NCBI RefSeq assembly: GCF_015845845.1
Contig: NZ_LDIG01000234.1
Location: 20,088 to 84,087 of the forward strand
Length of the DNA: 64,000 nucleotides
Origin: Paenibacillus dendritiformis
Lineage (GTDB): Bacteria > Bacillota > Bacilli > Paenibacillales > Paenibacillaceae
Direction of reading: 5' to 3'
Positions 1 to 9,070 of this stretch are shown here, one piece after another; the stretch's first letter is position 1, and each line of letters opens with the position of its first letter. The notes beneath the pieces are model-generated. The model was given only the letters and a program-made list of their open reading frames with translations. It was not told the DNA's origin and searched no databases. A program made the position numbers and the translations under genes.

Positions 1-451
1 CGACCATCGACAGTCCGGCCATCGTGATCGTAATGATGAAGAGCATCGCCAGACCGGTACAGAAGCCGGCTACCGGGCCGAGCTCGTCCTTCGCGACCTC
101 GGAGAGCGACTTGCCCTGTTTGCGCATCGAGGCGAACAAGACGACGGCATCATGCACCGCGCCGCCGATGACCGCGCCGATAAGCAGCCACAGCAGGCCG
201 GGCAAGTATCCGAACTGCGCCGCCAGTATCGGGCCGACGAGCGGCCCGGCCGCCGCGATCGCGGCGAAATGGTGGCCGAAGGTGACCCACTTGTTGGTCG
301 GGACATAATCTTTGCCGTCATTCAGTTCATGGGCCGGGGTCGGCTTGGAATCGTCCAGCTTCAGCACTTTGGCCGCCATGAACGTTCCGTACAGCCGGTA
401 CGCGATCATCAGGATGCATATCGATCCGATTACAATCGTTACCGCATTCAT
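1..451 (-). CDS. cstA: CstA family carbon starvation / pyruvate transporter, N-terminal part
   Basis: The first 150 codons of a CstA-family membrane transporter; the rest lies beyond the window edge. The translation opens with a hydrophobic helix (NAVTIVIGSICILMIAYRLYG) and continues with the family signature region DGKDYVPTNKWVTFGHHFAA, then AGPLVGPILAAQ and two further membrane helices. The ATG at 451 follows AGGGAGTGG. In Escherichia coli the paralogue BtsT imports pyruvate under a LytTR-type two-component system. Here a LytS/LytT pair lies directly upstream on the same strand, so a pyruvate uptake role is a reasonable inference, though peptide uptake is also reported for CstA. No promoter clear enough to annotate was seen in the roughly 200 bp between the regulator gene and cstA. 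Confidence 0.93.
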   Translation of the reverse strand, partial: MNAVTIVIGSICILMIAYRLYGTFMAAKVLKLDDSKPTPAHELNDGKDYVPTNKWVTFGHHFAAIAAAGPLVGPILAAQFGYLPGLLWLLIGAVIGGAVHDAVVLFASMRKQGKSLSEVAKDELGPVAGFCTGLAMLFIITITMAGLSMV

Positions 452-649
452 GTGTACCACTCCCTGCAATCGTTTTGGAGTCATCATACAATATGAAAGC
501 TTCCCTGCTTCGTTTTCATGACAGAATGCGAGAGATGCCGATTCAACTGCAAAAAGGACCCTTCGAAATGCAAGCGATTACGCCCCTCGCCCGGACGCCG
601 CCAGCGCCTCCGGGAAAGCCCGATCCGGCTTCGGCCGAATCTTCTGGCT

Positions 650-1405
650 TCATGATATCCCGAGCAGCTGCTTCAATTCCTTCATATAGGTACGGCTGAC
701 CGGAATGCGGGATCCATCCTGCATTCGAAGATGGCAGGTCGAATGGAACCACGGCTGAATCTCCACGATCCGATCCAGGTGGACGAGGAACGCCCGGTGG
801 ACGCGGACGATGCAAGGATGATTCAGCTTCCGCTCCAGTTGGGTCAGCGATTCGCCGACCTTGTATTTCCGCTCCGCCGTCGCGATGACCGTCTTCCCCT
901 CTTCGAACCCAAGGTAGACGATATCGTTGACATGCAGCACGATAATCCGCTCGTCAACCGTGATGGCCAGACGCTCCTGCCGCTCCCGCTCCGCCATCCC
1001 GCCCCGGGCGGCGGGCGATGCCGATGCCGGATAGGTCTCCCGCTCGTGGAGACGAAGCAGCTTGCGGATCGTCTGCTGCACCCGCTGCTCGTCGAACGGC
1101 TTCAATATATAGTCGGCGGCGTTCAGCTCGAACGCCTTCAGCGCAAATTCATCATATGCGGTAGCGAACACGACATCGGGCGGCGTCTCCAGTTCCCGAA
1201 GCCGGCCGGCGATATCGAGCCCGCTCTCTTCCTGCAGCTCAATATCGAGGAAGACCACATCCGGCTGCGCCGCAGCGACTCCCGCCAAGGCATCCTCCAC
1301 CGCATCCGCTTCGCCGACCACCTCCACCTGCCTCGTCCTTCTCAGCAAATAAATCAGCTCGTCTCTTGCCAACGGCTCGTCATCGACGACAAAGGCCTTC
1401 AGCAT
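650..1405 (-). CDS. lytT: LytTR-family response regulator (LytT/LytR type)
   Basis: A 251-residue response regulator. The receiver domain (about 1-120) has acidic residues D8-D9, phospho-acceptor Asp54 in VVFLDIEL and Lys102 in ILKPFD. A LytTR DNA-binding domain follows (about 145-248, with VHRAFLVHLDRI). I chose the ATG at 1405, which follows GGAGGGAAGCGTC; an upstream in-frame ATG at 1420 has no such site. The start overlaps the end of the kinase gene by 7 bases, indicating translational coupling. LytTR regulators usually act on the adjacent transporter operon, here probably cstA. Established family knowledge supports the fold; the target is inferred from gene order. Confidence 0.95.
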   Translation of the reverse strand: MLKAFVVDDEPLARDELIYLLRRTRQVEVVGEADAVEDALAGVAAAQPDVVFLDIELQEESGLDIAGRLRELETPPDVVFATAYDEFALKAFELNAADYILKPFDEQRVQQTIRKLLRLHERETYPASASPAARGGMAERERQERLAITVDERIIVLHVNDIVYLGFEEGKTVIATAERKYKVGESLTQLERKLNHPCIVRVHRAFLVHLDRIVEIQPWFHSTCHLRMQDGSRIPVSRTYMKELKQLLGIS

Positions 1406-3168
1406 GACGCTTCCCTCCATTCATGGAACTGAATCGGCACGGCGATCATCACGGTCGTCCCCTGCCCAGGCTCGCTGTCGATCCGGAAGGACGCCTGCTT
1501 CCCGTATATCTCGGCCATCCGCTGCCGGATGTTGTACAGCGCCGTTCCGGTGCCCTCCGCCGAATCGACGGCCTGCTTGCCAAGCGTCCCCTGGATGTCC
1601 TTCGGTATGCCTTGGCCGTTGTCCCGGGTCAGCAGAATCATCCGATCGCCTTCCCGGTACGCTTGCAAGGTCACGCTCCCGCAGGGCAGAGCCGCGCCGC
1701 GGGGGAAGGCATGGCGCACCGCGTTCTCGACGAGAGGCTGAAGCGTGAACGGCGGCACGAGCACATCCTCCAGCTCCGGATCGATATCCGTCGAGACGGT
1801 ATACTTGTCCGGGAAGCGGGCCTGCTCCAGGGACAAATACGCTTCCACATGCTCCAATTCTTTGTGCAGCGGGATGAGCATCGTCCGTGCGCCCTGCAGA
1901 TTGCTGCGGAAAAAGATGCTGAGCTGCTGCAGCAGATCGCGGGCCTTCTCCGGATCGGTCCGGCACAGCACCGAGATCGTGTTGAAGGCGTTGAAGAGGA
2001 AGTGCGGATGAATCTGGGCCTGGAGCGCCTTGATCTCCGCATCGCGAAGCAGCTTGCTCTGCAGCTCCGCCTCGGCCAGCTCCAATTGGGTGGAAAAGAG
2101 CTTGCTCAGCCCTTCCCCCAGCTCCTGCTCAACCTGATCGAGCTGCGAGGCGCGGGCGAAATACAGCTTCAAGGTGCCCACGGTCCGGTGATGCGCCTTG
2201 AGCGGCAGCACAAGTGCAGCCTGGAGGACGCAATCCGGATTGAGGCAGTGGATCTCCTCCCGCGATCTCGCCATATGAATCCGCCCTTCCTTCAGCACGG
2301 TTTGCGTCAACTGGGTCGAGATGGGCTGGAGCGGCACATGATGATCGGAGCCTGCTCCGACATGGGCCAGTATCTGATGCTCATTCGTAATCGAGATCGC
2401 ATCGGCATTGGTCTCCTTTAATATAATAAGGGCCGCCTCCCGGCAGGAATGGGCATTCAAGCCTTGGCGGAAATAAGGCAGCGTCTGATCCGCGATGTAG
2501 AGCGCCTGATGGGTCTGCAGGGCACGGGTCCGTTCCTCCTCCTGGAATATCGACTGGATAATCAGCATGAAGAGCAGCGTGCCGAAGCCGTTCACGACAA
2601 TCATGGGCACGCTGATCATTTTGACCAACTCCAGCGCATGGGGCCAGGGCTCGGCCGCCAGCAGTATGATGCCCATCTGCGCGGCCTCCATCAATATGCC
2701 GATAAGGGCTGCATGCCAGGCGGCGTAACGGTTCTGAACGCGGAAGCGCTTACCGATCAGGCCGGTGACCATCCCGGCGAGTATCGTCGAGATGCCGCAG
2801 GCGAAGGCGGTGTACCCGCCGAGCATCAGCCGGTGAATGCCCGCGAGCAGGCCGACGCCTGTACCGACCAGAGGCCCGCCGAGCAGCCCGCCTATGGCCA
2901 CCCCCATGATGCGCGTGTTGGCGAGCGCGCTGCCGCTTTCGACGCCGGCGTTCCAGGCTTGGGTCGAGATGAGATTGTCATGAATCTGGACGGCGGTATA
3001 ATTGCTTACGATTCCGAATGCGCCGAAGACGACGATCAGCATCAGCTTCTCGGCAATGCCATGCTCGTTCTGGATGATCTGCCGGAATGACTTCATCCGC
3101 GACAGCACAAACGCGATAATCAGCAATATACCGACCCGCTCCAGCATTAACGGAAGCAGGTGAACCAT
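1399..3168 (-). CDS. lytS: LytS-type sensor histidine kinase
   Basis: A 589-residue membrane kinase. Residues about 1-190 form the 5TM-LYT sensor (several hydrophobic helices including GGLLGGPLVGTGVGLLAGIHR), followed by a GAF-like region (about 215-350), a His_kinase domain with HPHFLFNAFNTIS (phospho-His near 388) and an HATPase with PLVENAVRHAF and DNGQGIP. The track-maximal start is a GTG at 3177, but the ATG at 3168 has AAGGTG at better spacing and is preferred. It forms an operon with the overlapping response regulator. Homologues sense extracellular pyruvate (BtsS, YpdA) or membrane state (Staphylococcus LytS); which applies here cannot be read from sequence. Confidence 0.95.
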   Translation of the reverse strand: MVHLLPLMLERVGILLIIAFVLSRMKSFRQIIQNEHGIAEKLMLIVVFGAFGIVSNYTAVQIHDNLISTQAWNAGVESGSALANTRIMGVAIGGLLGGPLVGTGVGLLAGIHRLMLGGYTAFACGISTILAGMVTGLIGKRFRVQNRYAAWHAALIGILMEAAQMGIILLAAEPWPHALELVKMISVPMIVVNGFGTLLFMLIIQSIFQEEERTRALQTHQALYIADQTLPYFRQGLNAHSCREAALIILKETNADAISITNEHQILAHVGAGSDHHVPLQPISTQLTQTVLKEGRIHMARSREEIHCLNPDCVLQAALVLPLKAHHRTVGTLKLYFARASQLDQVEQELGEGLSKLFSTQLELAEAELQSKLLRDAEIKALQAQIHPHFLFNAFNTISVLCRTDPEKARDLLQQLSIFFRSNLQGARTMLIPLHKELEHVEAYLSLEQARFPDKYTVSTDIDPELEDVLVPPFTLQPLVENAVRHAFPRGAALPCGSVTLQAYREGDRMILLTRDNGQGIPKDIQGTLGKQAVDSAEGTGTALYNIRQRMAEIYGKQASFRIDSEPGQGTTVMIAVPIQFHEWREASC

Positions 3169-3255
3169 GGGCCTCACCTTCTCTTATGATGATTGTGCTT
3201 CTATTATACCTGAGAACCGGCCATAGACGACGGAGAAACATGTTTCCAGGCACGC

Positions 3256-3290
3256 AAAAAAAGCCGGCCCCGAGGAGCGGGAACCGGCTC
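3256..3290 (-). terminator. Rho-independent terminator of ywiB-argS
   Basis: Read on minus, AGCCGGTTCC pairs with GGGGCCGGCT and is followed by a run of T, 28 bp after the argS stop codon. It separates argS from the lytS transcription unit. Confidence 0.85.
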
Positions 3291-3317
3291 AACTGCGTTA
3301 TATGATTCGTCTCTGCC

Positions 3318-4997
3318 TTACATCCGTTCCGGAGCGGAGACGCCGACGAGACGGAGCACATTGGCCAGCACGGTGCGCACTGCGCCCAGCAAGGCCAGGC
3401 GGGCCTGGGTCTGCTCCGCATCCTCGGTAATGACGCGCTCCGCCTTGTAGTAGCTGTGGAAGAGAGACGCCAATTCATAGACATAGCGGATAAGGCGGTG
3501 CGGCGCATAATCGCGCGCGGCGACCGCAATCTCCTCCGGCAGCTCGCCCATCTTGCGAAGCAGGTCGTACTCATGCTCCGCGGTCAGCTTCGCCAGTTGA
3601 AGCTCCGCCAGCGGCTTCCGCGCGATTCCCTGCTCTTCCGCCTGGCGGAAGATGCTGCAAATCCGCGCGTACGCATATTGCACATAGTAGACCGGATTCT
3701 CATTGGAGGTCGAGATCGCCAGATCCATGTCGAAATCGAGATGCGAGTCCATGGAACGCATCGTGAAGAAATAGCGGATGGCGTCGACGCCGACCTCGTC
3801 CATCAGATCCTGCATCGTCACGGCTTTGCCCGTGCGCTTGGACATCTTCACCTTCTCGCCGTCCTGATACAGGCTGACCATCTGGGCGATCAGCACGATA
3901 AGCTTGTCCGGATCGTTGCCGAGCGCTTCCATGGCGGCCTTCATCCGCGGGATATAACCGTGGTGGTCCGCTCCCCAAATGTTGATGATCTTATCGTAGC
4001 CGCGGTTATACTTGTCCATATGATAGGCTACATCCGGCGTCAAATACGTGTAGGAGCCGTCATTTTTGATCAGCACGCGATCTTTGTCGTCGCCGAATTC
4101 GGTCGTGCGCAGCCATGTCGCGCCTTCATGCTCGTACACCTTGCCGCGCGCCTTCAACGCATCCAGCGCCTTGATCACTTCCCCGTTCTCATACAGCGAG
4201 GTCTCGCTGAACCAGATGTCGAATGGCACGCCGAAGCGGCCCAGATCGCGCTTGATCTTGTCCAGCTCCTTCTCCAGGCCATAGCTGCGGAAGAACGCCA
4301 GCCGCTCTTCATCCGGCAGGTTCAGCAGCCGATCGCCTTCCTTCTCGGCCAGCTCCTGCGCGAATCCCTTGATATCTTCGCCGTAATAGCCGTCCTCCGG
4401 CATCTCCGCTTCCTGTCCAAGCGCCTGCTTGTACCGGCATTCGATCGACTTCGCCAGATTATTGACCTGATTGCCTGCATCATTAATGTAATACTCGCGC
4501 GTCATCTCATAGCCGGCGAAATCCAGCAGATTGCAGAGCGCGTCGCCGACGGCCGCTCCCCGGGCATGGCCCAGGTGAAGGCTCCCCGTCGGATTGGCGC
4601 TGACGAACTCCACCTGGATGCGCTGTCCGGCGCCGATGCCGATGCGCCCGTAATTATCGCCCTGCTCGCTGACTTCGCGGATCACATCATAGAGATAGGA
4701 CCGATCCATCCGGAAGTTGATGAAGCCCGGGCCTGCGATCTCCGCGCTCTGGATCGAAGCCGCCGCCAGATCCAGATGCTCCACGATAGCCTCCGCGATC
4801 TGGCGCGGATTGCGCTTGGCGATGCGGGTCAACTGCATGGCCGCGTTCGTCGCCAGGTCGCCGTGCGACTTGTCCTTCGGCACCTCGATGACGAAGGGCG
4901 GAAGCTCCGATTGCTGCGCCAGTCCGGCCTTGACGACCGCTTGCTCAATCGCCGCTTTGACAGACTCGTTCACTTTTTCCATTACACTCATGCTCAT
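3318..4997 (-). CDS. argS: Arginyl-tRNA synthetase
   Basis: Class I aminoacyl-tRNA synthetase that charges tRNA-Arg in the cytoplasm, 559 residues, close to the usual length. The N-terminal Arg-tRNA synthetase domain (about 5-90) is followed by the Rossmann core with the HIGH-type motif HLGH at 141-144 ([15 protein letters not shown]), the KMSK motif near 384 (KVKMSKRTG) and a C-terminal anticodon-binding DALR domain ending GVSAPERM. The open frame extends 44 codons upstream, but ATG 4997 has AGGAGG 10 bases before it and gives the expected N-terminus. It lies 22 bp after ywiB, an arrangement shared with Bacillus. Confidence 0.98.
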   Translation of the reverse strand: MSMSVMEKVNESVKAAIEQAVVKAGLAQQSELPPFVIEVPKDKSHGDLATNAAMQLTRIAKRNPRQIAEAIVEHLDLAAASIQSAEIAGPGFINFRMDRSYLYDVIREVSEQGDNYGRIGIGAGQRIQVEFVSANPTGSLHLGHARGAAVGDALCNLLDFAGYEMTREYYINDAGNQVNNLAKSIECRYKQALGQEAEMPEDGYYGEDIKGFAQELAEKEGDRLLNLPDEERLAFFRSYGLEKELDKIKRDLGRFGVPFDIWFSETSLYENGEVIKALDALKARGKVYEHEGATWLRTTEFGDDKDRVLIKNDGSYTYLTPDVAYHMDKYNRGYDKIINIWGADHHGYIPRMKAAMEALGNDPDKLIVLIAQMVSLYQDGEKVKMSKRTGKAVTMQDLMDEVGVDAIRYFFTMRSMDSHLDFDMDLAISTSNENPVYYVQYAYARICSIFRQAEEQGIARKPLAELQLAKLTAEHEYDLLRKMGELPEEIAVAARDYAPHRLIRYVYELASLFHSYYKAERVITEDAEQTQARLALLGAVRTVLANVLRLVGVSAPERM

Positions 4998-5019
4998 GTA
5001 ACCTGCTCCTCCTAATGGT

Positions 5020-5511
5020 TCAGCGGGCTTCCGCCCGTATCTGTAGTTGAAAATAACCGGCTCGCTCTTCTTCCATATATAGCGTATAGGACCATGACGC
5101 CGTCCACGCGCGCAGCCTTCCCGCTTCATCCTGTTCGTATACGGGCGGCTTCCAGTCCGATGTCTCCGTAACGACGGAGAACCGCATGCCGCTTACCTGA
5201 TAATAGCCAATGCCCCGCCCGTCCTTGACGAAGGACAGCTCCGAGTTCACCCCGCCCCGGCGCATCAGCTTGCCGCCATGCTCGCCGGCCTTGAAGGTGA
5301 CGGAGGTCACCAGCGGGTCTCCCCCGGGATGTCCGGATGCTTCAGGCCCGGCCGGATGCTCCATATCGGAAGCCGATTCCTTGTACAGCAGATAGAAGCT
5401 GCTTCCTTTCCGGTACAGCTCGCCATCCGCATGGAGAAAGGTAACCTCGCCATCCTGCCGGCTCTCTATGGCGATGCGGACGCGCTCGGCTCCTGTGTGG
5501 TTATTGCTCAT
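5020..5511 (-). CDS. ywiB: DUF1934 family beta-barrel protein (YwiB-like)
   Basis: A 163-residue cytosolic protein with the DUF1934 pattern: [12 protein letters not shown] near the start, [10 protein letters not shown], then [27 protein letters not shown] and a C-terminal [17 protein letters not shown]. The family is a calycin-like beta barrel of unknown function, commonly encoded just before argS. ATG 5511 follows TTGAGG; a TTG at 5526 is an alternative with poorer support. Co-transcription with argS is likely from the 22-bp gap. No catalytic residues are known for the family, so no activity is proposed. Confidence 0.88.
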   Translation of the reverse strand: MSNNHTGAERVRIAIESRQDGEVTFLHADGELYRKGSSFYLLYKESASDMEHPAGPEASGHPGGDPLVTSVTFKAGEHGGKLMRRGGVNSELSFVKDGRGIGYYQVSGMRFSVVTETSDWKPPVYEQDEAGRLRAWTASWSYTLYMEEERAGYFQLQIRAEAR

Positions 5512-6100
5512 CGAATTCAACCTCAATCCCTGATGTGCATCCTGTTCATCTTATCACTTCATTATCCGGTATGCGTGCATCTTTTGCAACATGGAATGAG
5601 ACGGCTTCTTCATTCGCAGCGAGGCGTTCGAACGGCATTATCCAGCCTGGTCCGTACCGGCGTATTTCGTGCGCTGTGCCTGAACCATACCTAACGACGA
5701 CGGTCACACTGACGGAGTTGCCTGCCGGTTCCTAATCTAGCTGTCTTGGGATATCCATGCCGTCGCCCTCGATTAATCCGGCACGAAGAAGAAAGGAGCC
5801 TCCCGCACTTACCAAGGAACCTATGAGGTCAATGCGCGCTGGCCACTCTACGTTCCACTGCCTGGCGTATCATCGGGCAAGAAAGCCTGTGCGAGAACGA
5901 CGCGATGACTAAGATCCATTAGATTGTTACCATAAAACTTCAATATAGGGTAAAAAATTATAATCTAACACAAGAAACCATAGCTTGAAAATAGCTCGTT
6001 GAAGGCTCACGGATTCAAGTATCGTTAAAATAACCACCAGCTTCTATTTGCGCAAGCAAAGCAGGTGTAATACAGTTATAGTGTATTGATTTTCTAAAAA
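5512..6100. other. Gene-free stretch, turning AT-rich at its right end
   Basis: No supportable gene. Short open frames here lack ribosome binding sites and family resemblance. Composition changes abruptly near 5920, from GC-rich to clearly AT-rich, and stays so through the small membrane gene that follows, consistent with a patch of different origin. Confidence 0.5.
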
Positions 6101-6118
6101 AGGAGAGGAGTGGTTTAA

Positions 6119-6364
6119 TTGAGGAAAGCGGCAATACCTTATATTGTGCTTGCCATCATGGTAGGAGCTACTCTTTTTCTCCATGTGATTGGCAGTGATA
6201 ATATAATTAAGGAAATTGCTTTTTCCAGTATAATTCTTTATCTGTGCATTATAATACTTGCCTTAAGGAAAAAGCACAGTAATAAACAACATGTATCGAG
6301 AATTCCAATTTTACTCGTCTTCATTTTAGGATTAATTTTTCATTTCCATTTTCTCTGGGAATGA
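6119..6364 (+). CDS. Small AT-rich membrane protein, possibly truncated by a frameshift
   Basis: An 81-residue protein starting at TTG 6119, eight bases after AGGAGAGGAG. Three hydrophobic segments are visible (about 5-24, 33-49 and 62-79), separated by a basic loop RKKHSNKQH. I recognise no family. The +1 frame continues without a stop as NERLKDIVLACSFFFVAIFVIRHLTKKT to a TGA at 6444-6446, which would add a fourth membrane helix and a basic tail, so the gene may once have been about 107 residues. Base composition is much more AT-rich than the neighbours, suggesting transfer. Function unknown. Confidence 0.6.
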   Translation: MRKAAIPYIVLAIMVGATLFLHVIGSDNIIKEIAFSSIILYLCIIILALRKKHSNKQHVSRIPILLVFILGLIFHFHFLWE

Positions 6365-6539
6365 ACGGCTTAAAGATATCGTTTTAGCGTGTTCATTTTT
6401 CTTTGTCGCCATATTTGTGATCAGGCATTTGACAAAGAAGACATGATCAACAAAAGATCAAAAACCTTTTCATCCTTTCCAGACATGCCTTCGAGGTGGA
6501 GCACACGGCGACTTCACCTTCAACTTCCCATTCTCAAGG

Positions 6540-6660
6540 CAGATTTCTCCCTTATATTCGAGTAACGCCCGATGTATCCGAGCCGTTGCTTGACGTTGCC
6601 CTTCTGTTTCGGCGCATGCACATAGAAGCCGCCCCATTCTCCGAGCAGGCCTTCTGTATT
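6540..6660 (-). pseudogene. Possible IS91-type (Y2) transposase fragment
   Basis: Within a 120-codon minus frame without a good start, the stretch GFYVHAPKQKGNVKQRLGYI followed by GRY resembles the conserved block of IS91-like transposases, where a WYV...KGN...YIGRY pattern precedes the second catalytic tyrosine region. Nothing upstream or downstream continues the family, and no terminal sequences are seen. It is best read as a remnant. The match is from memory of the motif only and could be coincidental. Confidence 0.35.
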
Positions 6661-6875
6661 CACGACGGCACTTGATTTTTCTCTTGCTCGCTTAGCTTCC
6701 GGCGAATCCGTTCTATCACGACCATCTGCCAGTGCTTTCGAAGCATCTCGAATGGTAGTGAACCGCAAGCTCAATCCTGATTCACCTCTCGACACACGAG
6801 TTATATATAGACTACCTGGCCGGATCTCCCTCCGAGGAGATTCGTTTTTTCTTTTTATTGGACAATATTCCTTTT

Positions 6876-6900
6876 GTTTCATAATCGCGCAGGCGGGTAA
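6876..6900 (+). promoter_or_regulatory. SigB-like general stress promoter
   Basis: GTTTCA, a 13-base spacer and GGGTAA resemble the B. subtilis SigB pattern GTTTAA-N12-14-GGGTAT. It lies 51 bp before the KGG stress protein gene, a class of gene that is SigB-dependent in Bacillus. The assignment is by inspection only, and SigB itself is not in the window. Confidence 0.5.
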
Positions 6901-6951
6901 AACAATAATAGCTTCACCCGCAACTCAAAAACCTACAAGGAGTGATTCAGA

Positions 6952-7251
6952 ATGGCAAAAAACAACATGAGCCGTGAAGAAGCAGGACGGTTAGGTGGAG
7001 AGGCAACATCCCAAAGTCATGGCAAGGAGTTCTATCAAGAGATTGGGCAAAAGGGCGGCGAAGCCACCTCCCGCACTCACGACAAGGAGTTCTATCAGGA
7101 GATCGGCCACAAGGACGGCGAAGCCCGAGGCCATTCGGATAATGATGAGAACGGGAATAACCGCTCCAATGGCAATGACGGGAAGATGAGCCGCGAGGAA
7201 GCGGGACGCAAGGGCGGAGAGGCCCGCGCCCGGCAGCGGAATGACCGCTAG
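6952..7251 (+). CDS. KGG-repeat general stress protein (GsiB-like)
   Basis: A 99-residue hydrophilic, probably disordered protein. It carries repeated blocks of the stress-induced KGG motif: REEAGRLGGEATSQSHGKEF, YQEIGQKGGEATSRTHDKEF, YQEIGHKDGEARG and, after a Gly/Asn-rich linker, REEAGRKGGEARARQ. The repeats are about 22 residues long. B. subtilis GsiB and fungal con-10 have the same repeats and accumulate under glucose starvation, heat, salt or desiccation. ATG 6952 follows AAGGAG. It is preceded by a SigB-like promoter and followed by a terminator, so it is monocistronic. One repeat has KDG instead of KGG. Confidence 0.88.
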   Translation: MAKNNMSREEAGRLGGEATSQSHGKEFYQEIGQKGGEATSRTHDKEFYQEIGHKDGEARGHSDNDENGNNRSNGNDGKMSREEAGRKGGEARARQRNDR

Positions 7252-7304
7252 ATGCTGAAGACATGCCGGTCTCCGGAAGGGACGCCGGCTTAGATAAGGA
7301 AAAT

Positions 7305-7337
7305 GAGGGGAGCTGCCTCCAGGGCGGCTCCTCTTTT
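7305..7337 (+). terminator. Terminator after the KGG gene
   Basis: GAGGGGAGC and GGCTCCTC form an imperfect stem, followed by TTTTGGGG. It lies about 55 bp after the stop codon. Confidence 0.65.
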
Positions 7338-7574
7338 GGGGTTGTGTAAGCCCGATTTGCGCACCCTGTATATATGGAAAAGATATCGAAAACGAATAAA
7401 ATATATATTTTTCATATAGACGAACCAGTGATACGATGGCATCAACACGGTATTCGAGGCGGGGCCTTCGCCCCCTGTCCTGGCATCTTGGGTTGGATTG
7501 ACGTTGCGGACGGCTGGGCGCCTCCTCACCGGAGGATGCGCCGGCCGGACTTATCCGACAGGAGTGTGATCTCG

Positions 7575-7967
7575 ATGAACAACCGATTGATTGAAGCGGC
7601 CGGGCACGGACAGACGGATACCGTCACTGCGCTCATCCGGGAAGGGGCAGACATCAATGCCACGGACGCTTCAGGCCGGACTGCGATTCTGGCTGCCGTG
7701 CACGGGCGGCATACGGGCACGGTCCGCGCGCTGATTGAACTCGGAGCCGACGTGAACAAGCAGGATCGGCGCCGCGACAACCCCCTCCTCCATGCAGGCG
7801 CGGAAGGGCTGCTCGACATGGTCCTCCTTCTGCTGGAGGCGGGCGCCGACACCCGCCGGACGAACCGGTTCGGCGGCACCGCGCTTATTCCGGCAGCCGA
7901 ACGCGGCCATATCGCTGTACGGGCACCTCGACATCGCTGTTCCATATCCGCGTCAAGGACGGGATGA
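7575..7967 (+). pseudogene. Ankyrin-repeat protein, 3' end lost
   Basis: Starts at ATG 7575 after GGAG and encodes about three ankyrin repeats (NNRLIEAAGHGQTDTVTALI, REGADINATDASGRTAILAA, ALIELGADVNKQDRRRDNPL, LLLLEAGADTRRTNRFGGTA). It then breaks off after LIPAAERGHIAV into a tail without ankyrin pattern (RAPRHRCSISASRTG). Where the next repeat should continue, the DNA instead encodes, in another frame, the N-terminal region of an amidohydrolase. A deletion with its junction near 7905-7925 has therefore fused two genes. The frame 5' of 7575 is open but has no ankyrin features, so the shorter start is used. Ankyrin proteins mediate protein-protein contacts; the partner is unknown. Confidence 0.7.
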
Positions 7968-9070
7968 TGGAGGAGATTCGTCCGGCGGCCTCACTTCCGG
8001 CCGACCCGCTGCCGCGGATCGACGCGCAGGGGCTGCTCCTGCTGCCGCCCTTCCGCGAGATGCATATCCATCTGGACAAAACCTATTACGGCGGGCCATG
8101 GAAAGCGGTGCGCCCGGTCTCGAGCATCTTCGAGCGAATCGAGGAGGAGCGCCGCCTGCTCGTGGAGCAAGCTCCCTATGTCAGAGAACGAGCAGCGCAA
8201 ATTCTCGATCTGATTCTGCGCCACGGCTCCACTCATATCCGGGCTCACGTCAATATTGATCCGGTCTCCGAGCTTCAAAATCTGGAGAAGTGTCTGGAGG
8301 TGCTGGAAGCTTACCGCGATATGCTTACGTATGAGATCGTCGCCTTCACCCAGCACGGGCTCCTCCGCTCGAACGTGTCCGGGCTGCTCCGGCAGGCGGC
8401 CCGCAGCGGCGCAGGCCTCATCGGATCGGTCGATCCGCATTCGGTGGACGGCGATATGAAGCAATCGCTCGCTACGCTGATGGACATTGCCGTCGAGACG
8501 AATACGGGCATCGACATCCATGTCCACGACGCCGGGGAACATGGCTTGGCCACCCTGCATCATCTGGCTGATCTGACCGAGGATGCCGGCTGGCAGGGCC
8601 GCGTCGCCGTGAGCCATTCCTTCGCCTTCGCCAGCGCCTCCGCGGAACAGGCCGCCGAGCTGGCTGACCGGTTCGCCGCGCTCGGCATTGCGGTCCATTC
8701 GACCGTGCCGATCGGGCGGCGCGTCATGCCGCTGCCGATGCTGAAGGAACGGGGCGTGTCTGTAGGGCTCGGCACGGACAGCCTGACCGATCATTGGTCG
8801 CCGTTCGGTACGGGCGACATGCTGGAGAAGGCGGGACGACTGGCGGAGCTGTACGGTTACTCGCATGAGCATGGGCTGTCTCAGGCGCTTGGCTATATTA
8901 CCGGCGGAATTACCCCGCTGAATCCGGACGGTCAGCAAGCCTGGCCGGCGCCGGGCGTTCCGGCGGGCGGCGTGCTCGTTCACGCGAGCTGCTCCGCCGA
9001 AGCGGTAGCCCGCAAGAGCATTCGGCAAGCCGTGCTGCACGAAGGCCGGATCGTGGCGGGGTCGCTATGA
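7964..9070 (+). CDS. Amidohydrolase / cytosine deaminase-like protein, N-terminus truncated
   Basis: A 368-residue metal-dependent hydrolase of the cytosine-deaminase-like amidohydrolase superfamily. Visible metal-site motifs are MHIHLDK (first HxH), the HIRAHVNID strand, IDIHVHDAG, AVSHSF and the late Asp in GLGTDSL. In-frame sequence upstream of the first ATG reads TGTSTSLFHIRVKDG, which looks like the small beta-domain of such enzymes, but it has no start codon and runs into the ankyrin gene. About 25-30 N-terminal residues are therefore missing. AAGGA before the ATGs could still allow translation. The catalytic barrel looks complete, so activity is possible but doubtful. The 3' end overlaps the deaminase gene by ATGA. 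Substrate unknown; a nucleobase or related cyclic amide is plausible. Confidence 0.7.
   Translation: MMEEIRPAASLPADPLPRIDAQGLLLLPPFREMHIHLDKTYYGGPWKAVRPVSSIFERIEEERRLLVEQAPYVRERAAQILDLILRHGSTHIRAHVNIDPVSELQNLEKCLEVLEAYRDMLTYEIVAFTQHGLLRSNVSGLLRQAARSGAGLIGSVDPHSVDGDMKQSLATLMDIAVETNTGIDIHVHDAGEHGLATLHHLADLTEDAGWQGRVAVSHSFAFASASAEQAAELADRFAALGIAVHSTVPIGRRVMPLPMLKERGVSVGLGTDSLTDHWSPFGTGDMLEKAGRLAELYGYSHEHGLSQALGYITGGITPLNPDGQQAWPAPGVPAGGVLVHASCSAEAVARKSIRQAVLHEGRIVAGSL

Noticed and set aside
5535..5735. Small frame downstream of nothing, ending TVTLTELPAGS
   Set aside because: Looks faintly protein-like but has no start signal and no recognisable family; left as gene-free sequence.
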